64,000 bases of DNA from Deltaproteobacteria bacterium (GCA_016703535.1 JADJBV010000002.1:1426001-1490000); one strand, 5' to 3'; shown: positions 8,754 through 18,136, numbered from the stretch's first letter. Notes: generated by a model from the sequence alone, not told the origin. Numbers and translations: made by a program.

Positions 8754-9341
8754 TCAGGGCACCGGACCGGGATCTTGCTGACAGGTGGGCTCGCCGGCTT
8801 GGAAGACACAGACGCCCGGGTCCTCGCCGTGAGCAGGACACAGGCGGCCCCCATCCGGATCACAAGCGCTGTCCGGATACACGCAGTGAACCTCGGGCGT
8901 GTAGTCGTAGGACCGGGTGCTCAACCTTCGACAGTGACCCTCGGCGCCGTCCTCTCGTAGGCAGTCCGCGTCGTTGGAACAGGTCGCAGAGACACAGCGG
9001 GCGATCTTGAGCGCCGCGATGTTCGGATCGCGAACGCACGCTTGACCAGCGACGCAGTCGGAGTCCGCCGCGCAGCCCGCGTACGCGCACGTTTGGCTGA
9101 TGAAGGTGCCCTCAGGTGGATACCCACGACCCCACGACCCCGCGACGCAGGCCCCGCCGGGTCGTTCATTGCAGTCTGCGTCGGCCTGACACGTGCAAAC
9201 GGACTCGACCGCCTGATCCGGAGTGTCGCAGGAGTCTAGACCTGGACCAACCGCACGCAGGCCCGAGGAGACCGGCTTCGAAGTTGCGCAGGCCGTGAGC
9301 AGAAGGGCAGAGCAAATGAGGCGGACGGCCCAAGCGCGCAC
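8754..9341 (-). CDS. Cys-rich lipoprotein with repeated C-x-D-x-D-C motifs
   Basis: 195 residues from GTG 9341. A short signal peptide ends in the lipobox LLTAC. The mature chain contains a run of small disulfide modules with the pattern C-x(1-2)-D-x-D-C: CTCQADADC, CAADSDC, CSNDADC. This motif is abundant in secreted and surface proteins of Myxococcota and Bradymonadales and is presumed structural, possibly a Ca-binding or EGF-like knot. The frame is open much further upstream, but the start is placed at the signal peptide. No enzymatic motif is seen. Confidence 0.65.
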   Translation of the reverse strand: MRAWAVRLICSALLLTACATSKPVSSGLRAVGPGLDSCDTPDQAVESVCTCQADADCNERPGGACVAGSWGRGYPPEGTFISQTCAYAGCAADSDCVAGQACVRDPNIAALKIARCVSATCSNDADCLREDGAEGHCRRLSTRSYDYTPEVHCVYPDSACDPDGGRLCPAHGEDPGVCVFQAGEPTCQQDPGPVP

Positions 9342-9558
9342 GGGTAGAACGTAGCACGAGCTTGGGCGATGTGCTCTCTGATCGCCTCGGTGGTGGCCTA
9401 TCGCGCCCCCGGGGTCGACCGACGTTTCGACCACGTCTTGGTTTCCGTGATGGTCAGATGGCCGGGGACCTTCATCCATCGAGATGGTGGGCCGGATTGA
9501 GACCCGCCGGCGCAATGGCACCACACTCCGCGCCTCCCAGGACCGACAATCTGGCGAG

Positions 9559-10767
9559 ATGAAGGTTCGGCTAGGCCTCGGCAACGCAAGCTTTGGACCT
9601 ACGGTCCAGCTGAGCCCGCCCAAGAAGAACGTGGCCGTTGCCGAGCGGCCCCTCCCTTCGAACAACCTTTTCCCCAAGGCCACGAAGCTCGGCGATCGTA
9701 CGGAGGGCCTGGGCGCCTTCGCAGGTCTGCTCCGGAAGGCGGCCTTCGGCGTCGTGGCTTCGTTGGGTTTCGGCTTTGGTCAAGCCCTCGCGGCCGGCGC
9801 CCCCTCCCTCGAATCCTCGGACTTCAGGGGCACCGAAGCCCATCCGGATCCGCAGCCGACCAGCACTTCGGCGCCCTCCAGGCTCGCCTGTGGCGCGACG
9901 GAGCAGGCGCGCGCGGACAACATCCGACGTCAGAAGGCCGAGCTCGCCGAACATGGAATCACCGAGTTCCAACGCAAGCGCGCCCATGGATTTCTGAGCG
10001 ACAACATTTACAACCAGATTGCGCCGTATTCCTACCGCGTCGACGTGTGGAACCAGGCGAAGGCCGTGGTGTTTGGAGCGACACCTCGCCCCATCGTGCC
10101 TCACCCGCGTGAGGACGCCTGGTCGTTGTATCTGGGCAAACCACAGCCTTACGGAACCATCGCGATCGCCGAGCACACGCCAGTGGACTGCGCGCGGGTC
10201 GACCAGGAGTACTTCCGCTTCGACAACCCGGGCCAGAAGGAACGACTGGTGAACTGGGTGGTGCGCGCCGAGTTGGGGCGAAAGCGCGCCGGCGAAGAGG
10301 AAACCCAGACCTTCTTCATCGACGAAGATCGCTTCTTTCGCCCCTACGGCTTTCACCCAGAGATCATCGGCGAAGGTCGACACGATGCCCATTGGGCGGG
10401 GCCGCTGGGGAAGTTCATCGCCACGCTCGGCCGCGATAAAAAGGGCGAATACGTCGAGTACACCGATGTGTGGGACCTGGACCCGACCATCAATGGGTAC
10501 ACGGTCGCGATGGAGGAGATTCCCGGGATTCCAGGAGAGCCCATCACCTTTCACGATCGCATCTATTTCGACCGGGAGAAGGTCGAGCGAGTCATCGCAC
10601 TCGAAGACCAGGTGCGAATGAAAGAGCCGTTCGACTACACCGACACCGTGTTCGACCTCGAGCAGCTGGTGAAAGTACGGCACCCCGCAATTCCTGGCGC
10701 AATCGCCGATGAGCTGGCCGCGCTCGAGGTGCGGTTTCGCTCGGAGTCAGGCTCAATCGGACGTTGA
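9559..10767 (+). CDS. Hypothetical secreted or cytosolic protein
   Basis: About 402 residues if ATG 9559 is used; an in-frame ATG at 9484 would add 25. Around residues 55-80 there is a moderately hydrophobic stretch (LLRKAAFGVVASLGFGFGQALAAGAP) that could be a late signal or Tat-like sequence ending at an AxA site, in which case the true start may be later. The rest is acidic and well mixed, with blocks such as FFIDEDRFFRPYGFHPEIIG and YTDVWDLDPTINGYTVAME. No known domain is recognised. Codon use and frame length support it as real. Confidence 0.6.
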   Translation: MKVRLGLGNASFGPTVQLSPPKKNVAVAERPLPSNNLFPKATKLGDRTEGLGAFAGLLRKAAFGVVASLGFGFGQALAAGAPSLESSDFRGTEAHPDPQPTSTSAPSRLACGATEQARADNIRRQKAELAEHGITEFQRKRAHGFLSDNIYNQIAPYSYRVDVWNQAKAVVFGATPRPIVPHPREDAWSLYLGKPQPYGTIAIAEHTPVDCARVDQEYFRFDNPGQKERLVNWVVRAELGRKRAGEEETQTFFIDEDRFFRPYGFHPEIIGEGRHDAHWAGPLGKFIATLGRDKKGEYVEYTDVWDLDPTINGYTVAMEEIPGIPGEPITFHDRIYFDREKVERVIALEDQVRMKEPFDYTDTVFDLEQLVKVRHPAIPGAIADELAALEVRFRSESGSIGR

Positions 10768-11139
10768 GGCAGGCGCTGCCTCCGGGCGCGACTCGACGAA
10801 CTCCCACGAAGAGTCGAGCCCCAGCTTCTTCGGCCACACGGTGTCCCCGGCTTCAGACAGGTTGTCGCCACTTCACCACCTGTCCGGGGGCTCGGGTCGT
10901 CGAGGCGAACCAGAAAACTCGGCATGCGGGGAATACGCACCGCTGATGCACGCGCCGACGTCGCTCGTGATCAAGGCGGCCGCGCCTCTAAGCGGCCTAA
11001 CAACGCGGTAATGGTTGACGGGCGATGTATGCCTTCCGCCCGAGGAGGGAACGTTGGGCACCTCCAGCGCGTTGCCGCCGACCGCAACGGGGCGTACATT
11101 CCGAGGGCCGACGACATCTCCGAAGAAAGGCCCACACTC
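10768..11139. other. Intergenic region with an attC-like palindrome (weak)
   Basis: No gene is supported here. From 10995 to 11059 two outer 7-mers, gcctaac and gttgggc, fit the RYYYAAC and GTTRRRY ends of integron attC sites, and an inner CGGGCG/CGCCCG pair could form a hairpin. It is a single occurrence without a cassette array or integron integrase, so the resemblance may be chance. Confidence 0.2.
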
Positions 11140-11793
11140 GTGCGACGCTCGATCCTCGTTCCATCAACGCTCGCCGCCCTGATGAGCCTGGTCGGCTGCA
11201 ATCCACCGAACCACTGCGTTGAGCCCGAGCATGAATTTTCGATTGCCCCGATGATTCCGGGAACACCTCCCCGGTCAATGATCGATGGCCCAAGGATGGT
11301 GAAGTCAAAGTCGCCCCGACTGGTCCTGACGTCATCGGTGGCCGTCGGCGGGTCGTTTTCGATCACCCACTTGCCCGAACTCGAGGTTGGTGAGTTCGTG
11401 CACGTGCGGTTGGCCCTCAACACGGTCGGCTTTGGGGTGGAGTCCATGCTCCTCGTCTTGGCGGAGCCCGGCGCTCCCCAAGACATCTTTGCAGCCTATT
11501 GGAGTCGCGTCCCCAACCTGGAAGGCCGCGACCTTCCTCCGGGCGTTGAGGTCCGTTATGTCCCGGATCCGGTCTGCGGCTCGACCGGGAGTGACTGCGG
11601 TGTGTCCCATTCGCTCGAGGCCGAGTTTGTTCACGAGGGACAGGTCACCCGCGTGGGCCGCGGCAAAACCCGGCGCGCCGGGAACTTCATGTTTGGGAAC
11701 GGGCTGAGCGAAGACTGGGAGCGGAGCGGCGAGTGCACGGACACCGACGATGCCCGACGTCTATCCGGCTTCGCGATCAAGACCTGGCGCTGA
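11140..11793 (+). CDS. Hypothetical lipoprotein
   Basis: 217 residues from GTG 11140, which has a good ribosome binding site (GAAGAAAGG at 11122-11130). The signal peptide ends in lipobox LMSLVGC. The mature part is beta-rich (LVLTSSVAVGGSFSITHL, EVGEFVHVRLALNTVGF) with two Cys pairs, and resembles a small extracytoplasmic beta-sandwich. No family is recognised. A longer frame exists upstream, but the signal peptide fixes the start. Confidence 0.65.
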   Translation: MRRSILVPSTLAALMSLVGCNPPNHCVEPEHEFSIAPMIPGTPPRSMIDGPRMVKSKSPRLVLTSSVAVGGSFSITHLPELEVGEFVHVRLALNTVGFGVESMLLVLAEPGAPQDIFAAYWSRVPNLEGRDLPPGVEVRYVPDPVCGSTGSDCGVSHSLEAEFVHEGQVTRVGRGKTRRAGNFMFGNGLSEDWERSGECTDTDDARRLSGFAIKTWR

Positions 11794-11855
11794 CGGGGAA
11801 CGAGGACCGGTTCCTCGCTGCGGGCACGCGCGGGCCGGACGAGGGAGCGGCTCGG

Positions 11856-12350
11856 CTAATGGGCCTGGAGTGGGGCCTTGGCGGGGAGGGCGAGGACCTC
11901 CTCCAGCTGTCCAAAGGTCTCCTCCACGCAGCTCTTCTCTCCGGAGGCCAGGCAAGCGTCGAGGGCCTCCTTGGAGGGATAGAGCTCGTGCATGACCAGC
12001 CTGGTCTTGCCTCCGAGGTCCTCGAAGGTCACGGTCGTGATGGGAGCTCCGCCGCCCGCTTCTTCGTTGGTCCACACCAAACGTGAGGGGGGCACGACCT
12101 CGAGGTAGCGGCCGAAGAAGGCCATGGGCTCCATGTCTCCGTGGCCGTAGACCAAGCGGTAGTGGCCACCGGTCCGAACGTCGAGCTCGCAGGAGAGCAT
12201 CGAGATGCCGATCGACTTGGGGACCCACCAGCGCTTGAACAGCTCAGGCGTGGTCCAGGCCTCGAAGACCAGGCGGGCTGGGCCGTTGATGGTTCGGGCG
12301 ATGACCAGCTCACGCTCGGACTTTCGTTCCATCGTCGTGCGGTCGTTCAT
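11856..12350 (-). CDS. SRPBCC/AHSA1 (ATPase activator Aha1-like) domain protein
   Basis: 164 residues. The START-like fold is recognised from RTINGPARLVFEAWTTPELFKRWW near the N-terminus, MLSCELDVRTGGHYRLVY in the middle, and VTFEDLGGKTRLVMHE near the end, all standard for the AHSA1/SRPBCC family that binds hydrophobic ligands in a helix-grip cavity. The gene starts 8 bp after the stop of the ArsR-type regulator, and this regulator-AHSA1 pairing is a very common two-gene operon, usually with the regulator controlling both. The natural ligand is unknown. Confidence 0.85.
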   Translation of the reverse strand: MNDRTTMERKSERELVIARTINGPARLVFEAWTTPELFKRWWVPKSIGISMLSCELDVRTGGHYRLVYGHGDMEPMAFFGRYLEVVPPSRLVWTNEEAGGGAPITTVTFEDLGGKTRLVMHELYPSKEALDACLASGEKSCVEETFGQLEEVLALPAKAPLQAH

Positions 12351-12358
12351 GGGTGGGC

Positions 12359-12724
12359 TCACTTTCTCTTCTTCGGTGGGCTGAGCATCTCTCTCTGCTT
12401 CAGCTCGGCTACAACGTGATCCAGTTCGTCGAAGCGGGTGTCCCAGAGCTGGCGGTATCGCTCGAGCCACTCCACTTCTTCCTCGAGGCGGCGAGGACCC
12501 AGCCTACAGGTCCGGACGCGCCCGACCTTCTCCGTGGCCACGAGCCCCGCCTGCTCCAAGACCCCGACGTGTTTTTTCATGCCGGTCAGGGTCATGTGGA
12601 ACTTGTCGGCCAAGGCGGTGATGGAGGCGTCGGAGCGCCCGAGCTGCTCGAGAACGCCCCGTCGGGTCGCGTCCGAAAGCGCGGCGAATGACGCATCGAG
12701 GCGGGCCCGAGAATACTGAGCCAT
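12359..12724 (-). CDS. ArsR-family winged-helix transcriptional repressor
   Basis: 121 residues. ALSDATRRGVLEQLGRSDASITALADKFHMTLTGMKKHVGVLEQAGLV is the classic ArsR/SmtB winged-helix, with DPTR-like helix 1 and the recognition helix at about 45-60. No Cys cluster for metal sensing is visible, which places it with the SdpR/AHSA1-linked group rather than metal sensors. It is the first gene of an operon with the AHSA1 protein. A near-perfect palindrome overlaps its start codon, which suggests autorepression. Confidence 0.88.
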   Translation of the reverse strand: MAQYSRARLDASFAALSDATRRGVLEQLGRSDASITALADKFHMTLTGMKKHVGVLEQAGLVATEKVGRVRTCRLGPRRLEEEVEWLERYRQLWDTRFDELDHVVAELKQREMLSPPKKRK

Positions 12725-12736
12725 ATGGTTCAGTAT
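12713..12736. promoter_or_regulatory. Palindromic operator overlapping the arsR-type start codon
   Basis: A 24-bp inverted repeat with only one mismatched pair, arms ATACTGA/TCAGTAT around CCATATGG. The central CAT is the complement of the ATG of the ArsR-type gene. ArsR-family dimers bind 12-2-12-like palindromes near their own promoter, so this is the likely site of autoregulation (inference). Confidence 0.65.
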
Positions 12737-12946
12737 CTAGCACGACCTTCCGAGACCTGCAACCGACGCCGCAAGCCCCACCCCAGAGAGCTGGGCCCGG
12801 TCTCGGGCGCCGGCGGGTGTTCGGGAGGGCGGTCACGACGCGCTCGAGGACGTCCACCCGCTTGGACTCGACTCGGCACCTGGAGTGTTGCCGTCGCCCA
12901 GAAATGAGGGATCCGGGAGGAACAACCAGGGGGCGCGGTAAATAGC

Positions 12947-13075
12947 TACGGTCGTCGATTCAGTCCGCGACCGATGATCGAGCCGCGGCTTCCCAGGTGC
13001 AAAACGTAGGCGCCATTTCCGGTGACTGCGGCGAGCCGAAATTTCACCGGATCACTTCTGTCCCATTTACGTTGG
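12947..13075 (-). pseudogene. Decayed 3' end of a propeller-type lipoprotein gene
   Basis: On the minus strand this stretch reads RLAAVTGNGAYVLHLGSRG then SIIGRGLNRRP and a stop. That is nearly the same as the last 30 residues of the lipoprotein encoded at 15260-17185 (RLAAVTGNGADVLLLGSRAS, then SIIGRGLDRQP). Similarity continues weakly a few codons upstream (KWDRSDPVKF) and then ends. No long reading frame leads into it, so only the 3' tip of a duplicated gene remains. Confidence 0.7.
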
Positions 13076-13235
13076 CGCACAGGGCCGTCCCCAATTGATG
13101 GACCGAATAGACTTTGTCATCACTAATTTCCGATTTCACCGAGGACGTCCACTTCGGCGCCGCCTCTCAGCAGGCCGTCGAGGCCCGCTGGACGCCCGAA
13201 ATCCTGTGGGGCAGACTGCGCTCGGGCTCGCAGTG

Positions 13236-13709
13236 ATGTCGACGTTGAGAGGACAAGTAGGCAGGCGGCTGTCCAAAGTCGGCATCCTTTTGGTGATGTG
13301 CAGCGGCTGCGAGGAGCCGGAGATACTCCTTCAACCTACGGCGCCCTGGACCATCAGCGGGCCGAATCGCGTGCATGTTGGCCAAGAGGTCGTGTTGAAA
13401 GGCGAGTCGGAGAACCCGCCCGCGGTGAGTGGCTTCTCATGGCAGTTCGAAGCTCTTGGCGCGGTCCAAACCCGCTCCACCGCTGAGCCGATCGTGTCCT
13501 GGCGGCCCGAGGGCGTTGGTCTGGTGGCCGTACGCCTTCAAGTCCTTGGCACGGCGGGGGTCGTCGCGACCGCAACTCGAACTCTGGACGTCTTCAACGG
13601 GGCGCCCATCGCCGCGATCTCAGGCCCTCGCAGCGGACCCCGGGGGTCGACGTGGCGCTTCTCGGCGATCGGCTCGGTGGGATCCAGAGGGGGACGCGTT
13701 GTCCTATGA
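13236..13709 (+). pseudogene. PKD-domain lipoprotein, N-terminal part (frameshifted)
   Basis: From ATG 13236 a signal peptide ends in a lipobox (LLVMCSGC), followed by an Ig-like region (APWTISGPNRVHVGQEVVL) and the start of a PKD domain (APIAAISGPRSGPRGSTWRF). The frame should continue into DPEGDALSYEWSVDGS, but one extra G in the GGG run at 13679-13681 shifts it and this frame stops at 13709. The rest of the protein is encoded in the next frame to 15108. This is either a real mutation or an assembly error. Upstream ATG and GTG codons exist, but the signal peptide supports 13236. Confidence 0.65.
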
Positions 13710-15108
13710 ATGGAGCGTGGACGGATCGGCCGGGGCAGAGTTCACCGGTAGCAACACGAGTTCAATCGCCGCAGTTGTTCCTGGCCGCACCGGCGCCTTT
13801 CATCTGGTGCTCCGGGTTACGGACCAATTCGGCGCTCAGGGCGTCGTCGAACGTGACGCCCTCGTGCGAGACGGGAACGCGCCCCCAGTCGCTGAGGTGG
13901 GTTCCTTCTTCCTCATGGGGCCGGGTGAAACGCGGGCACTTGATGGAAGTCGGAGCTCGGACCCCGACGGCGACGACCTCTTCTTCCAATGGAAGGTCGA
14001 ACCCTCCCGAATCGGGCACCTGGACCGCCTTGACGCGATCGCGCCGAACCTGACGGCGGACGCCATCGGACCAGGTCAGGCCACCCTCGTCGTAAGTGAC
14101 GGATTCCTGGCGAGTGACCCGGCGGTGCTTCCCTTTCGGGTTCGAAACACGCCAGCCCCGCTCCCCGGATGCCCCGATCCTGCACCCCGCCCTGCGGTCT
14201 CCATCACCCGGGAGGTGCGGTACGTACAATCGGTCGCGCCGTTGTGCGGGACCTGGGGCTTCGTGGCGGTGGGAGGAACGGCCAACCAAGTGCGCCTCTT
14301 CAACGTCAGCGACGGATCCATCGCTGACAGCTGGCAGCTCCCTTCGTCCCCCGGAAACATCCTCCTGAACGCCGACGGGACCCGCCTCTGGGTGTTGTTG
14401 CCCCTCATCAACACCGTTGCCTGGATCGACGTCCTCGGGAGTACCATCAGTACGATCCCAGTCAACGGATCGCCCATTGACCTGGCGACCGCTTCTCCAG
14501 ACTCCATCCTGGTTCTGCTGGAGGAAACTCGCCCCGCTGGTCTGGCCATCGAACTCCTCGATCCCGGTGGGTCGGCCGGACGCTGGAACTTCGACGCCGC
14601 CATAGGTGACTCCCTCGCCTTTGACCCTGACCGTGGCCGCGGGGTCGTGTCCGACCGGGGTGGATACTTCCAGAGCTTCGCGATCGAATCCGGTCTTATC
14701 CGGCAAGAGCTTTGGACCACCGAGCCCCGCGGCAATGGCTGCCCAGACGTCAGCCTCGCCCCCGATGGTTTGAGCATCATCGCGCCGTGCCTCAGCTCCT
14801 ACGATTCAAGCGTCCTGGTCGCCTTCGACTATGACAGCCACTTGGCCGTTCGCTCCTTCGCGGTGGGGGCCTTCAACACTGGGGCTGGTTTCCTAGGCAG
14901 TCGCCTCGTCTCCACGGGAATGCCTGGAATTCTGGTCTTTGACGCCGCCTCCACCCGCCTGCTTAGCGAGGAAGAGCCCCCTGGGAGGTGCTCTTCGTAC
15001 CCAGATCCGACGCTGGTCGGCCTCGACCAGACCTCCGCAGTCGCATGGAGCACGCTCGATTGCGACCCTGAATCCGGCCCCGATACCCTGTTTTTGACAC
15101 CACTGTGA
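13681..15108 (+). pseudogene. PKD/beta-propeller lipoprotein, C-terminal part (frameshifted)
   Basis: Continuation of the lipoprotein that starts at 13236, in the +1 frame. It completes the first PKD domain (DPEGDALSYEWSVDGSAG), has a second (VAEVGSFFLMGPGETRALDG ... DPDGDDLFFQWKVEP), then a beta-propeller-like region with NQVRLFNVSDGSIADSWQLP and ILLNADGTRLWVLLPLINTV, resembling YVTN-type repeats of surface proteins. It has no start codon of its own that would make a sensible protein, so it should be read with the upstream piece: together about 620 residues. PKD and propeller modules usually mediate extracellular binding. Confidence 0.65.
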
Positions 15109-15259
15109 CGCCAAGTGTGGGGGCCGGCCGGCGTTTCGCTCAAGGCATTGCTTAGTTCAAGGCGAAGGCCAGGATCACCCATCGGTTCACGCCTCAAGGG
15201 TGTCATCGCGCCCAAAACGGAGGCACCGCACGGGGATCAACTAGGCTGCGCGGCAACCG

Positions 15260-17185
15260 CTACGGTTGTCGATCCAGTCCACGCCCGATGATCGAAGCCC
15301 GGCTGCCCAACAACAAAACGTCGGCGCCATTGCCGGTGACCGCAGCGAGCCGCGGGCTCAGCCCATCGACGATGGACCAGTCTGTACCGTTCCATTGGGC
15401 GAGATCCGAACGTCGCTCGGGGATGTCGGCGCTGGAGACCACCGCGTAGGCCTCCGAAGTCGACACGGCGTACACGCTCAATACGATGGCTTCCAAAGGG
15501 CTCGTGGGCAACCCGGAGATCGGGAACGTCGACCACGATGAACCATCCCAATGGTTGAGTTGGCCCCCACTTCCGCCCGTCCAGACGTCTTGGCTGCTGG
15601 TCCCATGAACCGCAAGCTGAGGGGCCGAGGTGACGACCTGCCAGGTTGCCCCATCCCACGCGGCGACGCCGTCATCCGCCACGACCCAGGATCGGAGGCG
15701 ATCCGGGCCCCAGAGGCCACGGATCCCCGACAGGGGCAGCGAACCGCTGGTGCCAAGCTCCCATGCGCCGTTGTGGTGCACCGCCCATTGACGCCCACCA
15801 ACGATGAAGACCTCACCACTCGAAGTCTCATAGCCGGCCTCTGCTCGCAGTGGTGTCGAGCGCGTCTCCCACTCGCGGCCTTCCCACCGAAAGAGGCGAG
15901 AGGACGTCGCCGGACCATCATCGTCTCCGACCAACACGAACGCGTCGGTCGTTGACCAAGCCGCTCGTGCGTCGGTCAAAGCGATCGAGGCCGTCGCGAT
16001 CGGTTCCGCGGCCCAGCCCCGACTCGCGCGCCACCGAACACTCAACATAGCTCCGTCTTCGCGTCTTCCGACGGCCCAGCCATCCACGACCGACCCCCAA
16101 CCAAAGGAGAAGGTGGTCGATTGATCCGAGTTGGCCCCCGCGTACCCGGGGTTCCAAATCTCGAAGCGGTCTCCGAGCCACCGGCCGAGCGCCCCTGTTT
16201 CGCCGCCGATCCACAGATCACCCGGTCCACCGGAAGCGATGGCCGATAAGAAGGTCGCGTCGTCGGTGGGCGCCTGAACGAATCGACACCCATCACCGCG
16301 ATAGACGGCGTTCGAGGTCGCAACCCATGCCTCATCGAGGTTGGGAACGACCACTGATACGGGCTCTTCGCGACCGAACTGTTCTGGAACAGGGACGACG
16401 TGAACGCCGTCAACCTCGAAGCGGACAACCTCGCTCACCGCTCTGTCCGCGGATAGGCCCGAGCGACCCGGCGATGCTGCCCAGACGCTATTCTCCGAAC
16501 TCGCATCAATCGCGCTGATGCCGCGATCGTAGTCGAGGAGATCGAAACGACCGCCGGAGAGAGGCCGACGTGAAGCACCACCTGCCGCCAAATAGACGGC
16601 CGAAGCGTTGCCCGAGATGTCGACCGCCCCGGGGCCCACGTTCGCCTCGATCCGCCCCGTCGCCGGATCCCTAAAGCCGGACGTTTGAGCGGACGCGAAC
16701 CAAACGTCGCCCTCGGGGCTGACCCAAAGCCCCGCGGCGCCGCCCACCTTAAAGGCATCGATCTGCTCGAGTGCCGTTCCATTCCAATGAAGCGCATCCC
16801 CAGAGTCGGCGATCGTCCAGATGTCCCCACGGCTGCCGCCGCCGATCGCCCGAAGTGGAATTCTCGTCCCCGTCTCCAGGAGGCTCCAGCTTCCGCCCGA
16901 CCAACGTAGAAGGGTCCCGTACTCGCCGCTCAGCCAGACCTCGCCCTCACCGCCCCACGCGTCCAGGAACCCGTTGCTTTGGAGTCTCGGATGCTCCCAG
17001 CACCAGCCACTGCGGCAAAGGAGCGGTTGGCCACCAAAGGACTCGCGAACCGTGGCGTCGGTCGTGGCGTCGAGCTCGGAGGATCCGAGGTCGCAACGAC
17101 GCGACGGAGGTGTTGGTCCTTCGCAAGAACACCCGGCCAGCAGCAGCAGGAGCGAGAGCTGCCGCGCGCGAGGGAGCAAAATCAT
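15260..17185 (-). CDS. Propeller-repeat surface lipoprotein
   Basis: 641 residues from ATG 17185. Signal peptide MILLPRARQLSLLLLLAGCS with lipobox LLAGC. The mature part is built of about ten repeats with the pattern GxxxDxWxxG...xxxW(D/N)GxxW, for example GEVWLSGEYGTLLRWSGGSW, GDLWIGGETGALGRWLGDRF and QDVWTGGSGGQLNHWDGSSW, typical of myxobacterial beta-propeller lipoproteins. A start 15 codons upstream is possible but would bury the signal peptide. A decayed copy of its 3' end lies at 12947-13075. No catalytic residues are evident; a surface-binding role is inferred. Confidence 0.75.
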   Translation of the reverse strand: MILLPRARQLSLLLLLAGCSCEGPTPPSRRCDLGSSELDATTDATVRESFGGQPLLCRSGWCWEHPRLQSNGFLDAWGGEGEVWLSGEYGTLLRWSGGSWSLLETGTRIPLRAIGGGSRGDIWTIADSGDALHWNGTALEQIDAFKVGGAAGLWVSPEGDVWFASAQTSGFRDPATGRIEANVGPGAVDISGNASAVYLAAGGASRRPLSGGRFDLLDYDRGISAIDASSENSVWAASPGRSGLSADRAVSEVVRFEVDGVHVVPVPEQFGREEPVSVVVPNLDEAWVATSNAVYRGDGCRFVQAPTDDATFLSAIASGGPGDLWIGGETGALGRWLGDRFEIWNPGYAGANSDQSTTFSFGWGSVVDGWAVGRREDGAMLSVRWRASRGWAAEPIATASIALTDARAAWSTTDAFVLVGDDDGPATSSRLFRWEGREWETRSTPLRAEAGYETSSGEVFIVGGRQWAVHHNGAWELGTSGSLPLSGIRGLWGPDRLRSWVVADDGVAAWDGATWQVVTSAPQLAVHGTSSQDVWTGGSGGQLNHWDGSSWSTFPISGLPTSPLEAIVLSVYAVSTSEAYAVVSSADIPERRSDLAQWNGTDWSIVDGLSPRLAAVTGNGADVLLLGSRASIIGRGLDRQP

Positions 17186-17272
17186 GGCAGGGATAGAGCG
17201 TGCTTCCTCTACACCACGACTGGCAAACACGAATCGCAGGCCCGCGGAGGTCGTGCCACATCAACGTACCCT

Positions 17273-17743
17273 TCAGTTGCGACTCGCCGCCTTCCGACTG
17301 AGCTCGGCCACGAAGCGCCGAAGGTCGTCTTCAAGAAAATAGCCATTGGGAGCGCCCGGCGGGTTCCAGGCAAGAAAGTCGCGCGCCTCTTCCTCCGTTG
17401 CTGCCCTTACGGTCCCTTGTGCGTCCTCCACGCAACCAAACCCATTGCTGCCTTCCGACCATTCGGCCTCGGGGAAGTAGGCGAGAGGAACTCGGAACAT
17501 CCCTTCCAGACCCGCATCCATGCGTACGATCTCCCAGGAGGCACCCGGCTTGGGCTCAGCAAATACCGAGAGAGGGCAGACGCGCGAGGGTCTCCATCTC
17601 GACGACAGCTGCTCTCTTCTTACCTCCCCCAAACAGATGCCGAGGGCGTAGCCCATCCGCCCGAAGTGCCCAAGAACAACCATCGGAACGACCTTCCCGC
17701 CCCGCATCTCAAGCACCACCAGGTCCCCGACGTTCGCTTTCAA
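17273..17743 (-). CDS. Small protein, possible immunity protein; 5' end unclear
   Basis: 156 residues from a TTG at 17743. The N-terminus VGDLVVLEMRGGKVVPMVVLGHFG looks like an SH3-like barrel seen in several small immunity families, and the end (EEEARDFLAWNPPGAPNGYF) is well formed. The protein-like reading continues upstream of the TTG (WARYREGSENPLPKDLKAN) to an in-frame stop at 17789-17791 without any ATG or GTG, so the gene may be 5'-truncated. It is the fourth gene in the leftward series after the RHS toxin, and a role as an orphan immunity protein is an inference from position. Confidence 0.45.
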   Translation of the reverse strand: MKANVGDLVVLEMRGGKVVPMVVLGHFGRMGYALGICLGEVRREQLSSRWRPSRVCPLSVFAEPKPGASWEIVRMDAGLEGMFRVPLAYFPEAEWSEGSNGFGCVEDAQGTVRAATEEEARDFLAWNPPGAPNGYFLEDDLRRFVAELSRKAASRN

Positions 17744-17946
17744 GTCCTTCGGCAGAGGATTCTCCGATCCTTCACGATACCTTGCCCACTACTTCGGCAA
17801 GAGCTCTAGCGACGTGGATGAGGTTGCCACCTGCGGGAAATTGAGCGGCCGTCCTCTTCGGTGGGAGCGGTCGACCGACGTGGCGGGCCGCGGCCACTGA
17901 CCGTGCCGGTGCGCCCGGTCGCGAGCTTCCAGTTCTGACCGAGATG

Positions 17947-17977
17947 GTCCCCGGTCGTTGCCCAAAACCGGGGGAGG
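17947..17977. repeat. Palindromic repeat, copy 1
   Basis: CCCCGGT (17949-17955) and ACCGGGG (17967-17973) form a 7-bp stem. The whole segment is similar to 18244-18274, sharing the core GTCCCCG...GTTGC...AACCGGGGGAG. It is non-coding and probably a small dispersed repeat. Confidence 0.5.
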
Positions 17978-18069
17978 CCGACCTCCACCCTCACGAAAAC
18001 CGCGAGCGAAGCGAGCCGGAATCCGCCATCGGCCCAGAAGGGGCAAAACACGAGACTCGATCTAAGAAG

Positions 18070-18091
18070 CCCGATTCCCAAGGGAATCGGG
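18070..18091. terminator. Perfect 10-bp stem-loop
   Basis: CCCGATTCCC and GGGAATCGGG are exact inverse complements separated by two A's. There is no T-run, so it may be a structural element or factor-assisted terminator of the leftward toxin/immunity series rather than a canonical intrinsic terminator. Confidence 0.4.
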
Positions 18092-18136
18092 GTCGTCAGA
18101 CCGAGGCGCGTGTCACGCGGAGGAGCGAAGCGACGA

